Shown here in pieces: positions 35,113 through 48,081 of a stretch of 64,000 nt of DNA. The stretch is from positions 278,980 to 342,979 of the forward strand of contig NW_026251414.1 of the NCBI RefSeq assembly GCF_025118155.1, written 5' to 3'. The notes under the pieces are model-generated. The model worked only from the letters and a program-made list of their open reading frames with translations, had not been told where the DNA came from and did no database searches. This DNA is from Cokeromyces recurvatus. Taxonomy: Eukaryota; Mucoromycota; Mucoromycetes; Mucorales; Mucoraceae. Position numbers and translations under genes: made by a program. How positions within the stretch are numbered: the first letter of the stretch is position 1; the number at the start of each line of letters is the position of its first letter.

Positions 35113-37060
35113 AATGATAAATACTTTTTATTTCGAAGATGAAATGGACAACATTTTCGATAAACATGGTGAAAGAGTTTATGATCCTATGGAAGATATC
35201 TTAACAGAAATTACTAGACGCAAACATTGTAATTGAAACAATAACTAGCTGAGCTACAAGAGTTATTTAACTGATTAACCTGCTGAAAAGAATAGTATAG
35301 TGAAAGATGCTAAAGAAACAAAAACTTTAAACGATAAGTCTGCCAAATCAGCAGGTTATAACACTTATACAAACAAGCAATGAGAGGATTTTATTGATAA
35401 AATGATTGAAAATTCCTGGAGAGAAAGGAAATATCACTAAATTTTCCAAAGAACTGTTGTGATTTATAGGTAACAATATAATAAAATATATAAATAAAAA
35501 TAAAAGTGTTATAATTGTAGTCGTCTTTACATCTAAGTTAATATAAATAAGTTATAATAAAGAGGTTATTCAAATAAAATGAGTGCATTGTATGTCACAG
35601 CATAATATTCATTCTACATTGAGTTTTAATAATAGTAGCTTATAAATGATTACTATTGTCATAACTGAAATATTCACTGTGAATTAATAGTGACGCTTCG
35701 CTTAACCATACTTTAATTAATAGAATCATATAATGCTTTAGTTTTTGTAACACTATAGTTGATTTATAGTTAAAGTTAGTAGGTATTTATTCAACGAAGG
35801 GATTAGAATGGAGTTCGTTTAAAGCAATTTATAATTTGATGTTTGGAACGAAGGCAAAAGCCATGAAGATCACTAAAACGAACGTTATTACATGCATCAC
35901 CAATTCTAGAAGATAATGTCTCTTCTTTCGTCAAACGATGGCGCTTCATTTTTCCTTTCACTAAGGCCTAGAACTGTTCAATAGAATTTAGCTCAGGCGA
36001 TTAAGCGGGGGTAGGGGGAAGATACATTACTTTATAACCTCCAGCTTCGATTTTTTCGAATTATTGGTTTTGACTTATGGATACTAGCATTATCCATCAC
36101 TAAATAACTGCCCTTTAAAGATTTATCCTCATCCATAATATTAAGAAGCTCATTGACAAACTTAATAAAATGAGCAGTTGTTGTACCTTTTGGAGTTGGT
36201 TTTACATCAACTACACTGATGTTATCCTCTTAAGTTCCTTCATTGTCGTTAGTCGTCTCAGCTAAACCCTCCTTTTTTTTTCCACTGTTGCCCTTTCTCT
36301 TCTTTTTGGCAACAGTTAGTGTGTATCTAATTTAGGTTTGGGAGGGAGGGGGCTTTTTCAAAACGACATGAAGCACTGCAGACGAATGGATGGCTTCGAT
36401 AACCGAGTGAGAGGTTACTCCTTTTTTTTTGCAGTTTTAACCACAATGCGAGTTCCAACTGGTGATCTAGCTCTGTTATTTCTCATGTTTATATGAAACC
36501 TGGCTTCATCGATAAACACACAATTTTTTTGTATAGTCCAGACCTTTATCCTTCCAAGTTCATAAACCACTTGTATCTTGTCTCTAAATTGTCAACAGAG
36601 TTCCTAACTTCGGTTTCAAAAAGAGGCTTTTTGACGGTAATCTGCATAATATTCCTCAAATGATGATTAAGCTGCGACTTTGATATAGAAAAGTTCTGAA
36701 ATTGTTTAGTCAATTTTTTCTATAATGTCATCAGCAAAGAGCTGAGAATTATCATCTATCAAATTCTTAATATAGTCCTCATGTTTCGTAGTGAAAGTGC
36801 TCTTTGAACCACTATTATTCTTTGATTTTTTTATAGGGCACTTCTCCCGTCTTTTTGTATGCTTTCCACCATCTTCCTTGCAGTACGTGAGTCAATCAAG
36901 AGTTCTTTGGAGAATTTAGTGATATTTCCTTTCTCTTCAGGAATTTTCAATCATTTTATCAATAAAATCCTCTCATTGCTTGTTTGTATAAGTGTTATAA
37001 CCTGCTAATTTGGTAGACTTTTTATCCTTGGTGCAATTGTTTTCTCTTTTTTGTATTTAG
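35113..37060 (-). pseudogene. Degenerate IS630/Tc1-like transposase element in inverted duplication
   Basis: On the minus strand, 37060-35860 reads through shifted frames an N-terminal region (IPEEKGNITKFSKELL, DSRTARKMVE), a catalytic block FIDEARFHINMRNNRARSP (about 36515-36450), VDVKPTPKGTTTAHF and YLVMDNASIHKSKPI (about 36210-36075) and YLPPTPA...SPELNSIEQF (about 36025-35970), so all three DDE regions are traceable. The N-terminal part occurs a second time on the plus strand (35333-35457) as an inverted copy of 36888-37022. Upstream of it a frame starting INTFYFEDEMDN (35116-35236) is the probable original N-terminus. Many stops make it inactive. Confidence 0.82.
35500..35690 (-). repeat. 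Dispersed repeat, transposon end
   Basis: This stretch matches, in reverse complement, 63215-63590 with an internal deletion: shared blocks include GTTATAATTGTAGTCGTC, AACTAAGTTAAT-like, TAATAAAGAGGTTATT and ATAATATTCATTCTACATT. It lies between the two arms of the transposase inverted duplication, so it may be the outer end of that transposon family. Confidence 0.65.
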
Positions 37061-37132
37061 TTAATTCTACAATGAACTTTATTAAGCTTTTTAAATACTC
37101 GTCTTTGTGATAACTCTTATTAATATATCAGA

Positions 37133-37300
37133 ATATAAAATTATAGAACTTTATATTAGAGTCGACGAGATTGAACAATAGTTCTAGAAGTCAAGTATGA
37201 TTTTAAATGATGGGGTGTATTTATATGAGACTATACCTGGTGTCAAAGAAGAAAAGGTATTTTAGTTGCGACTGAATCATGTTTAGTACTATATAAGGTC
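37133..37300 (-). repeat. LTR fragment of the 1339-1697 family
   Basis: Diverged match to the middle of the LTR: AGAGTCGACGAGATTGAACA here against AGAGTCAACGAGACCGAACA there, followed by the GGGTGTATTTATA box region on the same strand. Both LTR ends are missing. It truncates the transposase relic to its left. Confidence 0.7.
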
Positions 37301-37489
37301 TTTAGAAATTTTGTAGTTTATGAAGAAGTATACATAAATAACTTGATGAAATCCTCCCTTTATTAATTTAACCTTAATTTCATTTTTTTTCCTAGTCTGA
37401 ATTTTAAGTATGATTATTATTGTCGTCACAGCAAATAAGGTCCTTTTTTTGTGTTCACATAAACAATTAAGCTTTTTTTTTTTCAATTA

Positions 37490-37604
37490 ATGTCATTAAT
37501 AACTACATTTCGAGATACTATTTATGCTTTAACGTCATGCTGCTTTCCAAATCCAACTATTACTATCAAAAGAAAGAAATATAAAGTGATTAACTTATTA
37601 GGAG

Positions 37605-37646
<42 letters not shown>

Positions 37647-38818
37647 CTTAACATTTTATAATTATATAATAGAGGATATTCTTTTGTTTATTTAGTTCAA
37701 GATGAATCTAATAATCAATATTATGCTTTAAAAAAGATGCGCTGTCCAGAAGGTGCCTTAGCTGATGCCATGCATGAAATTGAAATGTATAAATTATTTA
37801 AAAGTGAATACATTATACCTGTGCTGGTAAAAATAATAGCAGCAATTAGTATTAGGTAATTAGAAACTTATTTCTTAAATGTAGGATACAAGTATAGTTA
37901 CAGAACACGATGGTACCGAAACAGTTTATGTTTTTTTACCATATTATAAACGAGGCAATTTGCAGGATAGCATTAATGCAAATAATATCAATAAGACTTG
38001 TTTTCCAGAATATGACCTATTAGCATTCTTTTTAAAAATTTGTTATGCGATAAGAATATTACATAATTTTCATGATGAAAATAATGTTGTTGTACCTTTT
38101 GGTAAGTTATAAATATCAAAATTATATTTATTTATCTCATATGGTTGCAACATTAGCGCATCGTGACTTAAAGCCAGGAAATATACTTATATCAGATGAT
38201 GGTAAAACGCCCATACTAATGGATTTTGGATCAGTTACAAAAGCACGTATACCTATTTTAACAAGGCAAGATGGACTATTTCAACAAGTAATTGAGTCTA
38301 GTATATAAATAGAGCTTGTAGACTTAAATTTGTGTGTTGTATATTTAGGATATTGCAGCAGAAAAGTCGACATTACCTTATAGAGCACCTGAGCTATTTG
38401 ATGTGCAGACGGGTACAATATTAGATGAAAAAGTGGATATTTGGGTACAATGATATAGTATATATGTACATGTATACATCTATATATACTGATCTTTATT
38501 TCATTATAGAGTCTAGGATGTACGCTATATGCTGCAGCATATGGACAAAATCCATTTGAAGCGAGTGTGTATGAAATGGGAGGATCACTAGCTTTAGCTA
38601 TCTTAAATGGTCATTATAAGTTTCCTATTGAAGATCCATATAGTGATGAATTCAAAAACTTTATAAAGTTCTTACTAGTCATTGATTCTAAAGAGAGACC
38701 TGATATTGATCAAGTAAATACACTATATACTTTAACTATATATATATATATGCATAGTATTAATATCATTATATAGGTTATTATAAAGCTTGAAAATATA
38801 TTAAGTAATTGTGTATAA
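37490..38818 (+). CDS. Serine/threonine protein kinase of the STK16/Env7 (NAK) group
   Basis: Exons 37490-37608, 37673-37826, 37885-38101, 38157-38287, 38349-38444, 38510-38713 and 38777-38818 join in frame to 320 residues. The N-terminus MSLITTFRDTIYALTSCCFP has a Cys pair just ahead of the kinase domain, where STK16/MPSK1 and Env7 are palmitoylated. Kinase motifs: LLGEGGYSFVYLVQ, Lys in YALKKM, AHRDLKPGNILI, MDFGSV, YRAPELF and SLGCTLYAAAYGQNPFE; the DFGS followed by a short loop is typical of this group. The family acts at the Golgi or vacuole membrane. A 33-nt A-run lies in intron 1. The kinase is complete with no missing catalytic residue. Confidence 0.93.
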
Positions 38819-39282
38819 AAAAATAAAATATTTGTATATGTAGTTTTATTATTATTATTATTATTATTTAATTTAGGATACTAAAGGTGTATAGTAGCCA
38901 TAATGCCAATAGACAGTTTTATTAATATGATTAATTATTTATTTCTTGTCAGTATTCTTGTCCTCTTTCATAGAGTTACTAGTAGAAGACCCGAGATTAT
39001 TTATCGCTATCTTAATAAATAAAAGAATGATAGCACTAGAGTTATTGTTTGACTCTACTAAATAAAAGAAAATGAATAACTTCTCTCAGGGATAGTAAAT
39101 GAGTAGTTGATTGTAATTATATCATTTCTCAACAGAAGCTATTTTAATCGAATTAAACTGTTTTATAAGTGCAAGCATAGAAAGAAAACTAAAAAATGAA
39201 AAAGAAATAAACAGGAAAATAAGGGATACTCTAGAAGAGTTTGAAATACTGCAGCAGCATCTTTTTAATAGTTTATATAATA

Positions 39283-39318
<36 letters not shown>

Positions 39319-39793
39319 CAGCACACAGATTTCCTTAAAAGGTTAGCAATAGTTGTAATAATACTTGTACACATCTATTTGAAGGGTTTGTTTACTATTG
39401 TCCTGTTGTAAAGCGATTTAATGATTGCAATAACTGACATTTTATTTAAATAAGTTTATTATTACTACAGTAAAGGTTTTTTTTGTAAAATCGTGACATA
39501 CTAAATTTTTAAAGTACAATACACGTATGTATTTTTGGTAAGAGCGTAAGCAATGGAAGTATATGATTTCATAATTTGTTATTACTAGACAGTGTTACAT
39601 TATATAAACATTAACCGTGCGCACATATGAGATCACATTATATGTTCCCTTATTGTTATTGTATTTAAATATAGATCCGTGACTATCTGATACACATGTG
39701 TATCTATGGTTAATTGAGTAATCGTTGCCGCCCTTTTTTTTTTTTTTTTTTTTTGTTTTATCTTTTTATTCCCTCCTTTTTTTTTATTCATAA
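38819..39793. other. Intergenic, no gene seen
   Basis: AT-rich spacer with a (TTA)n stretch near 38850, an A-run of 33 (39285-39317) and a T-run just before the next start codon (39734-39753), where a promoter is expected. No coding sequence recognised. Confidence 0.5.
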
Positions 39794-42700
39794 ATGATCA
39801 ATGGTTTTTTTTTACGATTATTCGGAAAGTCCAAAAATAATAAGAACAGCAAATTAAAGGCCATAAATAATAAGAAAGCACAAACAAATAATAGTAAAAA
39901 ACAGCCTCATGCTACCACTACATCCAAAGCAAACACTGTAGGAGATATAGTAAAGTCGACAGATAAAGCCGTACACAAAGTAGTGAAATTATCGAGTGAT
40001 AGACTAATAGAGACTACAGTAAATAAACCATCCGATGCAGAGATATCACATCATAATCAACAAGAACAGTTTCATCTATCTTTAGACTTGCGAGAAAAAA
40101 TTCTTACACCAGATAACATTATCCACGACTTTTCATCCAATGAGGATATCCAGGAGCATTTATCTAACATATATACACAACAGTCAGATGAATACCATAC
40201 TATCTCCTCTATTGCTTCCTCATCCAATTTTTCCCTCCAAGACGCACTCTTCTCTCATCTCTCTAGTACTACCACTCTTGATTCATCGTTTACTGTGGCT
40301 TCTGATTTTACTATCCCTCCTAAAACAGAGGACTATAAATTACCATCTAATCATCATCAACAATCATCTGAATGGTGGGAGCAATATCTTTCAAACGCCT
40401 ATTTGGATGCCCTCAAGTCTTTGTCTGATAATGATGTAGTCCAAGCTTATCGTTTATTTGAATGCATAGCACTTGAGGGACAACAACATGTGGTAAATGT
40501 TCGCATCAAGACATTAGTTGCCTTTGCTCAGTTCAGAACAGGTCTCATGTTATGGGAGGTTGGATCTGATCCTTATGATTATTGGAAGATGGCCTCACAC
40601 AATGGGAACCTGCGTGCTATAGTTGGCTTAGGTCAATTAGCTGAACAAAATGGACAATGGGAGGAAGCTCAGCAGCTTTATTATCAGGCCAAAAATCTCA
40701 AGTCAGCTAAAGTGGCCTATGGTATACTTTTATTATTTAAAATGAAGAAAAATAGCCAAGAAGCTATTGATTTATTAATTGAAGCATCCAATCAGGTATA
40801 GCAATTTTATATACATACATACATACATACATACATATACATATATAATACTTATGTATAAATGAATAGGGACATGCTATTGCATCATTTGCATTAGCTT
40901 TCCACTATAATCTTCAACTCGATTTTCAACAAGCTCTTCACTATTGTAATCATATTATAGATAATTCTCACCCACTCTATGACGTTGCTCAATACCAAAG
41001 AGGCATCATTTACTTACAAACAAATCAATTTAAATTAGCTATTGATGCATTCACTATATCCAACAGTTATCCACCTTCATTGCGTAAATTAGGTGTTCTT
41101 AAATTATTAGGTATTGGTTGTCAACGAGATGCCTCCATAGCCCTTCAATTACTTACCCAGGCTGCTAAGCTGGGAGACGCTGCATCCAAAATCTTATTAG
41201 GACAAATGTATCAGACAGGTACAGGTGTTCAACGAGACCTTTCACGTGCCATGCAATTCTTCTCCGGTGATAGTATCGCTGCTCGCCTTTCAAGGGCTCT
41301 CCTAATAGCCAATGAAAACCCTTCTCATGCCTATCACGAATTTCAACATATCTTATCTGTTACGGATGACAAGGAAGATATACATCATGAATGTCAACTA
41401 CGTATTGCACTTTGGCAATATAACGGCATTGAAGGGGTCATTGAACGTAACCCTCAGGAGAGCTTCGAGACAATGAGTTATCTTTCCAATATCGTTCATT
41501 ATCCTGCTGCTCATTACTGGTTTGCTTGGTTCCTTATCATCGACCAACCTGAAAAGGCATTTGAGGTATTCATGAAGGGTGCTCGTCATGAACGTCCAGA
41601 ATGCGAGTATTGTGTAGGTCTTATGCTACAGATCAGAGACGATCACCCCTCAGCTTTCGAGTTCTTCGTGAGGGCTGCCAACCATGGGTTCCCCCTGGCC
41701 ATGACTCAAGTAGGGGTGTACTATTATGTAGGACGTCATGTCCCAAAGAATTTGGATATAGCCTTCCAATGGTTCTCAAAGGCTGCCAAGTTACAAGAGC
41801 CAATGGCTATCCAGTATATGGCTGATTATTTGATTAAAGGTCGTGAATTGGAAAATAAGGAAGAGATAATGCGAGAATTATGGAAGACTGCGAATGAAGA
41901 TGACCCAATCTCATATCGTATGTTGGCACTTGTAACTCAATCTGGTTTAAAGCTACCTAGAGGTGACGGTGCATTGGGAGATCTGTATGATGAAATATAT
42001 CGTCAAGAAGTAAATGATGATTCAAGTTTTCAATTTAGTTTGCATTGTTTGTGGAAGGCCATTTTACTAAATGATCATGCCTCTGGACGATATCTTTGTG
42101 AATCCTATTCACGAATGAATCAAGATAATATCCTCAAGACTATTCAAATATTTGAACAAGTTGAGAGTCGAGTTCCTAATAAGTAATTATATAGAATGAT
42201 AAATATGTAAGAATAATAATCATAATCAATTATACATATATATACATATATATATATAGAATGAGCTTGGCATACGGACAGTTCTTGAAGACATGTAAAC
42301 ATAAACGTGCAGCTCTTAACAAATTTATCGAAGTTGCCACGTTTAACGCCATAACCACCAATGTGGGTTGGAACGCACGTCTTGAGGCTTCTAAAACAGT
42401 TTTGATTGATGGTTGTGGAAAGAGTCGAGCTAAGCATTTGATCTTTACTTGGTTAAATGATATGGTCCAGTTTAATGGGAAAAATTTGTTTTACCCTCTA
42501 ATCCTGTTAGGTAAAATACATACACACACACGCACACACAAATTAAAATCTTTTTCATAGGGAAATGTCATGATGAAGAGATTTGTAAAGGATGTGATAA
42601 ACAATTAGCCAAAGAATATTATGAAAAAAGTCTACAACATAAATCAAAGGATATTATTTTGGAACTTGAAACAAGAATAAAGCTAGTCCGCATGTACTAT

Positions 42701-44441
42701 AACAGTTATGAGGATGAAAAGTTAAGAGACCAATTGAAAATTATGGAATCAACCAGTCATTCTAAATATAAAGCAGAAGTTTATTACTATTCAGGTATGG
42801 CAATATATATATATATTCTATTATTATTAATTACAAAATACTCATATAATCTTAGGCTTACTCTCCTTACATGATGAGAATTCTAAAGAAAAGGCAAAAG
42901 ACTATTTGATAAAATCTCAAGCATTAAATAATATACTCGCCACCCTTGAGTTAGGTTATCTTTATGGGACTTTACCATCGCATGAGGATGATGCTGATAC
43001 ATGTTTTCAACTTGTTGATCAAAGTATAGAGACCCCTATTTCCTTTAAAAATCGGTTAACTGAATCAATGGTTCAAATGCGTCCTCATAATTATCCTGAT
43101 GAATTTGATAAGATGAAACTGGCTGCTGGTATCACCTATAGCAACTACGGTATGGAACGCCAAGCTATGAACTGGCTACGCGAACTCCCTAATCACCCCT
43201 CAGCACAAATAATGATTCTTTATTATCAAATGAAACCATCACAGCTTGAAGAGTTGATAGAACTTGTTCAAAAGTTATCTAATCATAGCTTAGACTTTTA
43301 TGGTCGCATGGCAGTCGGCTATGGTCAGTTCCGGATCTCTCAACACTTGAATAATGCTGACTACGCGTTAGAGGCCTGTCAAACGTTAAAAACATTGGAA
43401 TCCTATGACCATCTCTCCAAGTTAGTTCAAAACACCTCCCTTGACCTCTTCCCGCTCCTTTACAACGTAGCCCGTAATGATACACGCGCTATTTACCGAC
43501 TCGCTCAGTATTATCATCAACATGAGGGACTTACAAAACAAACAGCTGATAATTATCTCAAATCAAAGGATGTCCCCGACGCTTGTTATCAGTACGCTAA
43601 ATACCGCATACGACTGACGCAGTTACAGTTGAATGGCGCTAGACATTGCTATCGGGCTGCTTATTATCTGCGTCAAGCAGCGGATGCTAACCATGCTGAA
43701 GCTTATCTTGAGTTGGCACAATTAGAGCTAGCTACAGGACTCTATGAGGAAGGTTTAGAGGATTTGAGAGAGGCTGATTTTTTAGAGTGCCCTGAGGCAA
43801 GCTATCGTTTAGGTGAGATCTATCGTTTAGGATTTCGAGGACGTATAGGGGACCAAGTAATGGTTCGGATAGTACCCAATTTAGAGATAGCACGGCAATA
43901 TTATGAAAGAGCATCAACAAAATTAGGAAGGGCACTGGTGAGATTAGGTGATTTAGAACAGTCTCGTGAGTATTATGAAAGAGCTGTCGGTAGAAGCGAT
44001 GGAGAAGCCGAATATGCATTAGGATGTCTTGATAATTCAATTGAATGGTTTGAACGATCTGCGAAAGCTGGTTATCAACCAGCTAAATACAAGTTAGGGT
44101 CCTATTATTTGCAACATCATGATATTGAAAAGGGTCTTGCTATTTTGGAAGAGGAGGCACAAAATGGGAATGTGTCTGCGATTAAAGAACTCGCTAGATA
44201 CTTTGAAAAAAACTGTGATATACAACGAAGTTTTGGATATTGGCGTCGTGCAGAGTTACTGAATGATCCAGAAGCGCTTGATTATATTGCTGATTGCTTT
44301 GAAAGGGGACACTTGGGACAAGCTGTTAGTTTAGAAGATGCTAAACTTTATAGGCAGCGTGCAATTGAGGCACGAGAAGAGGTGCCAGAAATACAACAAA
44401 GCATGATGGGATTTAAGTCTGATTATTCTGAAGAAAGATAA
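39794..44441 (+). CDS. Large Sel1/TPR-like repeat protein
   Basis: Exons 39794-40795, 40870-42182, 42260-42510, 42561-42794 and 42856-44441 join in frame to 1461 residues. The join 42182/42260 passes AA+A into ATG and keeps frame, so this is one gene and not two. The first 190 residues are Lys/Asn/Ser-rich and probably disordered. The remainder is helical repeats of the Sel1 class, e.g. GDAASKILLGQMYQTGTGVQ, AMTQVGVYYYVGRHVPKN, AAYYLRQAADANHAEAYLEL and EASYRLGEIYRLGFRG. Such proteins are scaffolds; in fungi some (Skt5/Chs4 type) activate chitin synthase and others act in ER quality control. No membrane segment or CaaX box is seen here, so the role stays open. The C-terminus is hydrophilic. 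Confidence 0.88.
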
Positions 44442-44731
44442 AAAAAAAACAAAACAAAAAATTACATACACTCCTTTTTATATTACATTTGATCTGTATA
44501 ATTATTATTATTATTATTATTACTATTATTTTTACTATATCCATTATTTATATATGTCTTATACATTAATTATTTTATGCCTATAATATATTATGCCATT
44601 TATTATACACACACACACACATACATATATATATATTTGTATATATATATATGTATACAGCTATATATTTTTTTAATAATAAAGTAGGATATTAAGTATT
44701 ATAGAAGCTATTATATAGCGAAAATCATATT
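44442..44731. other. Short convergent spacer with microsatellites
   Basis: Contains (TTA)n near 44502, (CA)n at 44608-44620 and (TA)n up to 44650. Shared 3' region of the Sel1 and membrane-protein genes. Confidence 0.5.
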
Positions 44732-45881
44732 TTATCTTTTATACGATATATCATCAGGTTTATAAATATTTTGTTGCTGATGAGGAGGAGGGAGAGGAGT
44801 TGCCATAGGCATATTAGTAGTGTGCTGCATAATAGGACTACTACTTTGAGGTTGCATTTGTGCGGAATAACCCATTCCTGATGCATTATCATAATAATAG
44901 CTATCATCATAATAATCTTGATGATAAGGCTGGTTATAATAATATTGATGAGGTTGCTGCATGCTATATCCATTATCCATATAATTTCCATTACCCTGAT
45001 AATAATAATCATCAGTCGGTGCAGTATTTTGGTAATAGTTACCATGTTCATTCAATCTAGGTATAGTAGGTGCTGCTGTAGTCGATGTAGCAGCAGTAGC
45101 GGCAGAAGTAGCAGCAGCAGCAGCAGAAGCCATAGTAGACTTATTGTGAGGAAAATCACCTAATCCATAATCTTCAAAATCAGACTTTTTTTTATCACTA
45201 CGTTTGGTGCATCCTCCACGACGGCTAATACAGGCTATTACACCACCAATTAATGCAATACCAACTAAGTAAAGATAATATTAATATTAAACACAAATTA
45301 ATGTATCTGTGTATCCATAATTTACCTACACCGCCTACAACAGCACCTATAATAATAGGTGTTGTATTATTGGGTTCATCGTCATCAGAAGAAGATGGAA
45401 GAGATGGAGAAGGTGAAGAAGGTAAAGAAGAAGTTGAAGAAGGTGCACCAGATGAACGAGATGAAACTGTCATTGATGATGCCTCTGATGTTATGATAGA
45501 TACCTCAGAAGTAGTTGTTGGTTTAATCAAGGTTAAAGAAGAAGGAATAATAGAACTAGAAGTAGGATTTAAAGTTGATACACTAGATAATGAGATAAGA
45601 GGCTTACTTGTTGTTGGTAGTGCTGGATTTGATGTTACAATAGGTGGCTTACTAGCTGTTGATAGTGGTGGATTTGACGTTGTAATAGGCTGCTTACTTG
45701 TTTCAATAGCAGCTGTTGTTGTTGGTTGTTGTAATGTTGTAGTAATAGGTAATGTGCCTGTTTCTATAGCAATTGCTGAGACTAATAAAGGATCATTTGC
45801 ACGTTGCCCTTGAGACATACTCATAGTTAACAATAAAAAGAAAAATTGTATAATTGGCCATTTTAGATATGTAAACCTCAT
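44732..45881 (-). CDS. Ser/Thr-rich single-pass membrane protein, Mid2-like sensor candidate
   Basis: Exons 45881-45326 and 45264-44732 join in frame to 362 residues. A signal peptide (WPIIQFFFLLLTMSMSQGQ) is followed by about 140 residues rich in Ser, Thr and Pro with imperfect repeats such as ASKPPIVTSNPALPTTSKP, probably heavily O-mannosylated. One membrane helix (TPIIIGAVVGGVG plus VGIALIGGVIACI) is split by the intron; a basic stop-transfer (SRRGGCTKRSDKKK) and a Tyr/Asn/Gln-rich cytoplasmic tail follow. This layout matches Mid2/Wsc-type wall-stress sensors, without a Cys-rich WSC head, hence Mid2-like. Homology cannot be proven from such low-complexity sequence. Rho1 and Pkc1, the targets of such sensors, are within 9 kb. 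Confidence 0.8.
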
Positions 45882-46841
45882 TATGGCCGTTAATTAAAGA
45901 AGAAAAAAAAAAGAGAAAGTGAAAAAGCAACTAAGAAATCAAAGTTATTTTAAAGTATTACTAAATTATCATCTGTGTTACAAGAAAGTATTGATCTCAA
46001 GAAATATATAGCAAACTTGCTTTCACAACAATACAATTACATGATGGTATATGTAATTTAAAAAAGCAGAAAAGGAAAAAAAATAGCCTTGAAATATCCT
46101 TAAGATGACATGAATATTATTCCTGTAGTAAAAAGCTGTATTAATACAAAAGAGATCTTTATTATTGTCCCTCTTTAATATCTACATTGTTACACGTTGC
46201 AGTACAATTTATTTTCTCTTCTTAAATGGTATAGGTTGGAATATTAAACATCAATAACACTGGTAAAACGATGGGTCATGCTCAACACTCATTGAAATAC
46301 ATTGTTGATTGAATTCATAAATCTCCTCCAATAAATGAGCTTAAATTATTGTGTTCTGTAGAATCTTTTTTCCAGGAACAAACTTTATTGTATACTTATT
46401 TTTTTTTTCTTATAATGACATCATTTTTTTTTTTTAAATAAATTTTAATATATGGAGGAAAGAAAAAAATTTTAGTTATTTTCCTTTTTTATAATTCTAA
46501 TATAAAAAAAGCCAGAAATTGCTTTTATTTTGAAGCACTGCTTTCATGGATGGGCTTTGATTAATGGTCGGCACAAATTGACTTAACAAAAGTTATTGAT
46601 AATCAGCTAATAGAAGAGGTTTATCAGTGAAATAGATTAATGATTGATCATAATTGACTTTTTTTTTTTCATAGTAATTTCCAAAATCGAATAACGACTC
46701 TAATTCACGTATTTGTTATTGTCACATAATGCTATTCAAAAACACCCATTTGTAAATACTCCCCTTTGGAATCGTGTCCTCAAAAGAAAATTATATAAAC
46801 AAAATTTATTGTGTCCACTTAAAATTTCTAATAAAAATCGA
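45882..46841. other. Intergenic, no gene seen
   Basis: Promoter side of the membrane-protein gene and 3' side of PIG-C. AT-rich with short homopolymers; no coding or repeat structure recognised. Confidence 0.5.
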
Positions 46842-48081
46842 TTAGGATTGATTTTTCTTTCTATGTCGTCTTTGTAAACGTGGTCTTGCTTCATCCCAAG
46901 GACCGTGAATTTCACTATTTAAAAAAGAAAAAAAGATTTAGTTTTTTCTTTTTTTTTTTTTTTTTTCCTCTTTTTTTCTTTTACTTTTTGTATTTTTGAA
47001 TGAATATTAACCAATAAGGACAAATGATGGTTATAAATGAAAATCCAAGAATATAAATAATGACAACTGCCTTTGAGATATAAATGAACAAAATTATACA
47101 AGACAATAATAAAATTAATGTCATAGCGATTTGTATATATTGACTGAAATTCTATTTTATGTTTGATTAGCATCTAATTATATAAATCTTTCTCTCAGAA
47201 TTATTACCCTTAATTGTCTTCTAAAAATAGGAAATAATGAAAACCATTCTACCGCAAAAGATAATAATCCAAATACATCAATATTTGTATCTAATCGAGA
47301 AGCTAATAAGACTGAAGCGAAAATAGCTGCATTGGTTGATAATGAGCCGGGTATTCTAAATGGCTAAAGTAAGGCTCTAATTATGTTTTCTTTTTCTTTT
47401 TCTTTTTTTTTTTCACTCACTGTATACTGTTGTTGGCTTGTGGTGCATGATAGTCATGAAATAAAATATTTGTCAAAAAGCAACAAACAGTTAAAGCCCA
47501 AATGGTATCATCACTCGTTTGACTTGTCAATGTTTTTAAAATAGGCGATAAACCTAATAAGGTGATAAAAAAGAAAAATGCACTCTTTGCTACTCTCTGT
47601 CCTTTACAAGATGGGTCATTATTTGTCGTCTAGTTCTCATTTCATTAACTTGTACTCACTTTTAAATTCGTAATCACTTTGTGTCTTCACCATCATCCAG
47701 TCCCAAAAAATATATCCAAAACCTGTCAAAAAAGTGCCAACCCAGATTAAATGTTGGCCAGACAGAATGTGATCCTGTAAATAAACAAAAATAGCAATAA
47801 AGATCACAACAGTACTAATATGTTGTGTGATTACGCCTGATTCATAAACCATTGTCCAATAATTATAACTTCTCACATTGACTAAACATACATAAATAAT
47901 CGATTAAATGATGTTAATGAAACATGTAATTCAATTTACCGTTTCTTTGTAGTTCTTCTAGGAAGGTATTGTCGACATAATTATCTGGGTAGTTTTGTTT
48001 TACCCATAGAAGTTTTTGCCAAGGTGGATTTTGATAGTAGTCATCGGCTTGTTGAAAAGATTGCGTCGTAGACGCATACAT
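46842..48081 (-). CDS. GPI2: PIG-C/Gpi2, subunit of the GPI-GlcNAc transferase
   Basis: Six exons: 48081-47940, 47881-47660, 47601-47421, 47355-47208, 47151-47012 and 46914-46842; all joins keep frame and give 301 residues, the usual PIG-C length. Family motifs: WQKLLWVKQNYPDNYVDNTF near the N-terminus, YNYWTMVYESGVITQH, SPILKTLTSQTSDDTIWAL, STNAAIFASVLLASRL and the C-terminal EIHGPWDEARP. Several membrane helices lie between. It is part of the ER complex that adds N-acetylglucosamine to phosphatidylinositol, the first step of GPI-anchor synthesis. The intron at 47659-47602 was chosen over a 30-nt one because only the longer keeps frame. Confidence 0.93.

Noticed and set aside
42184..42261. 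Split of the Sel1 protein into two genes (stop at 42186, new ATG at 42261)
   Set aside because: The stop lies inside a GT-AG intron (42183-42259) whose removal joins both frames exactly and continues the repeats.
47630..47659. A 30-nt intron in PIG-C ending at the nearest AG
   Set aside because: It breaks the frame; the 58-nt intron ending at 47602 keeps frame and matches the family.
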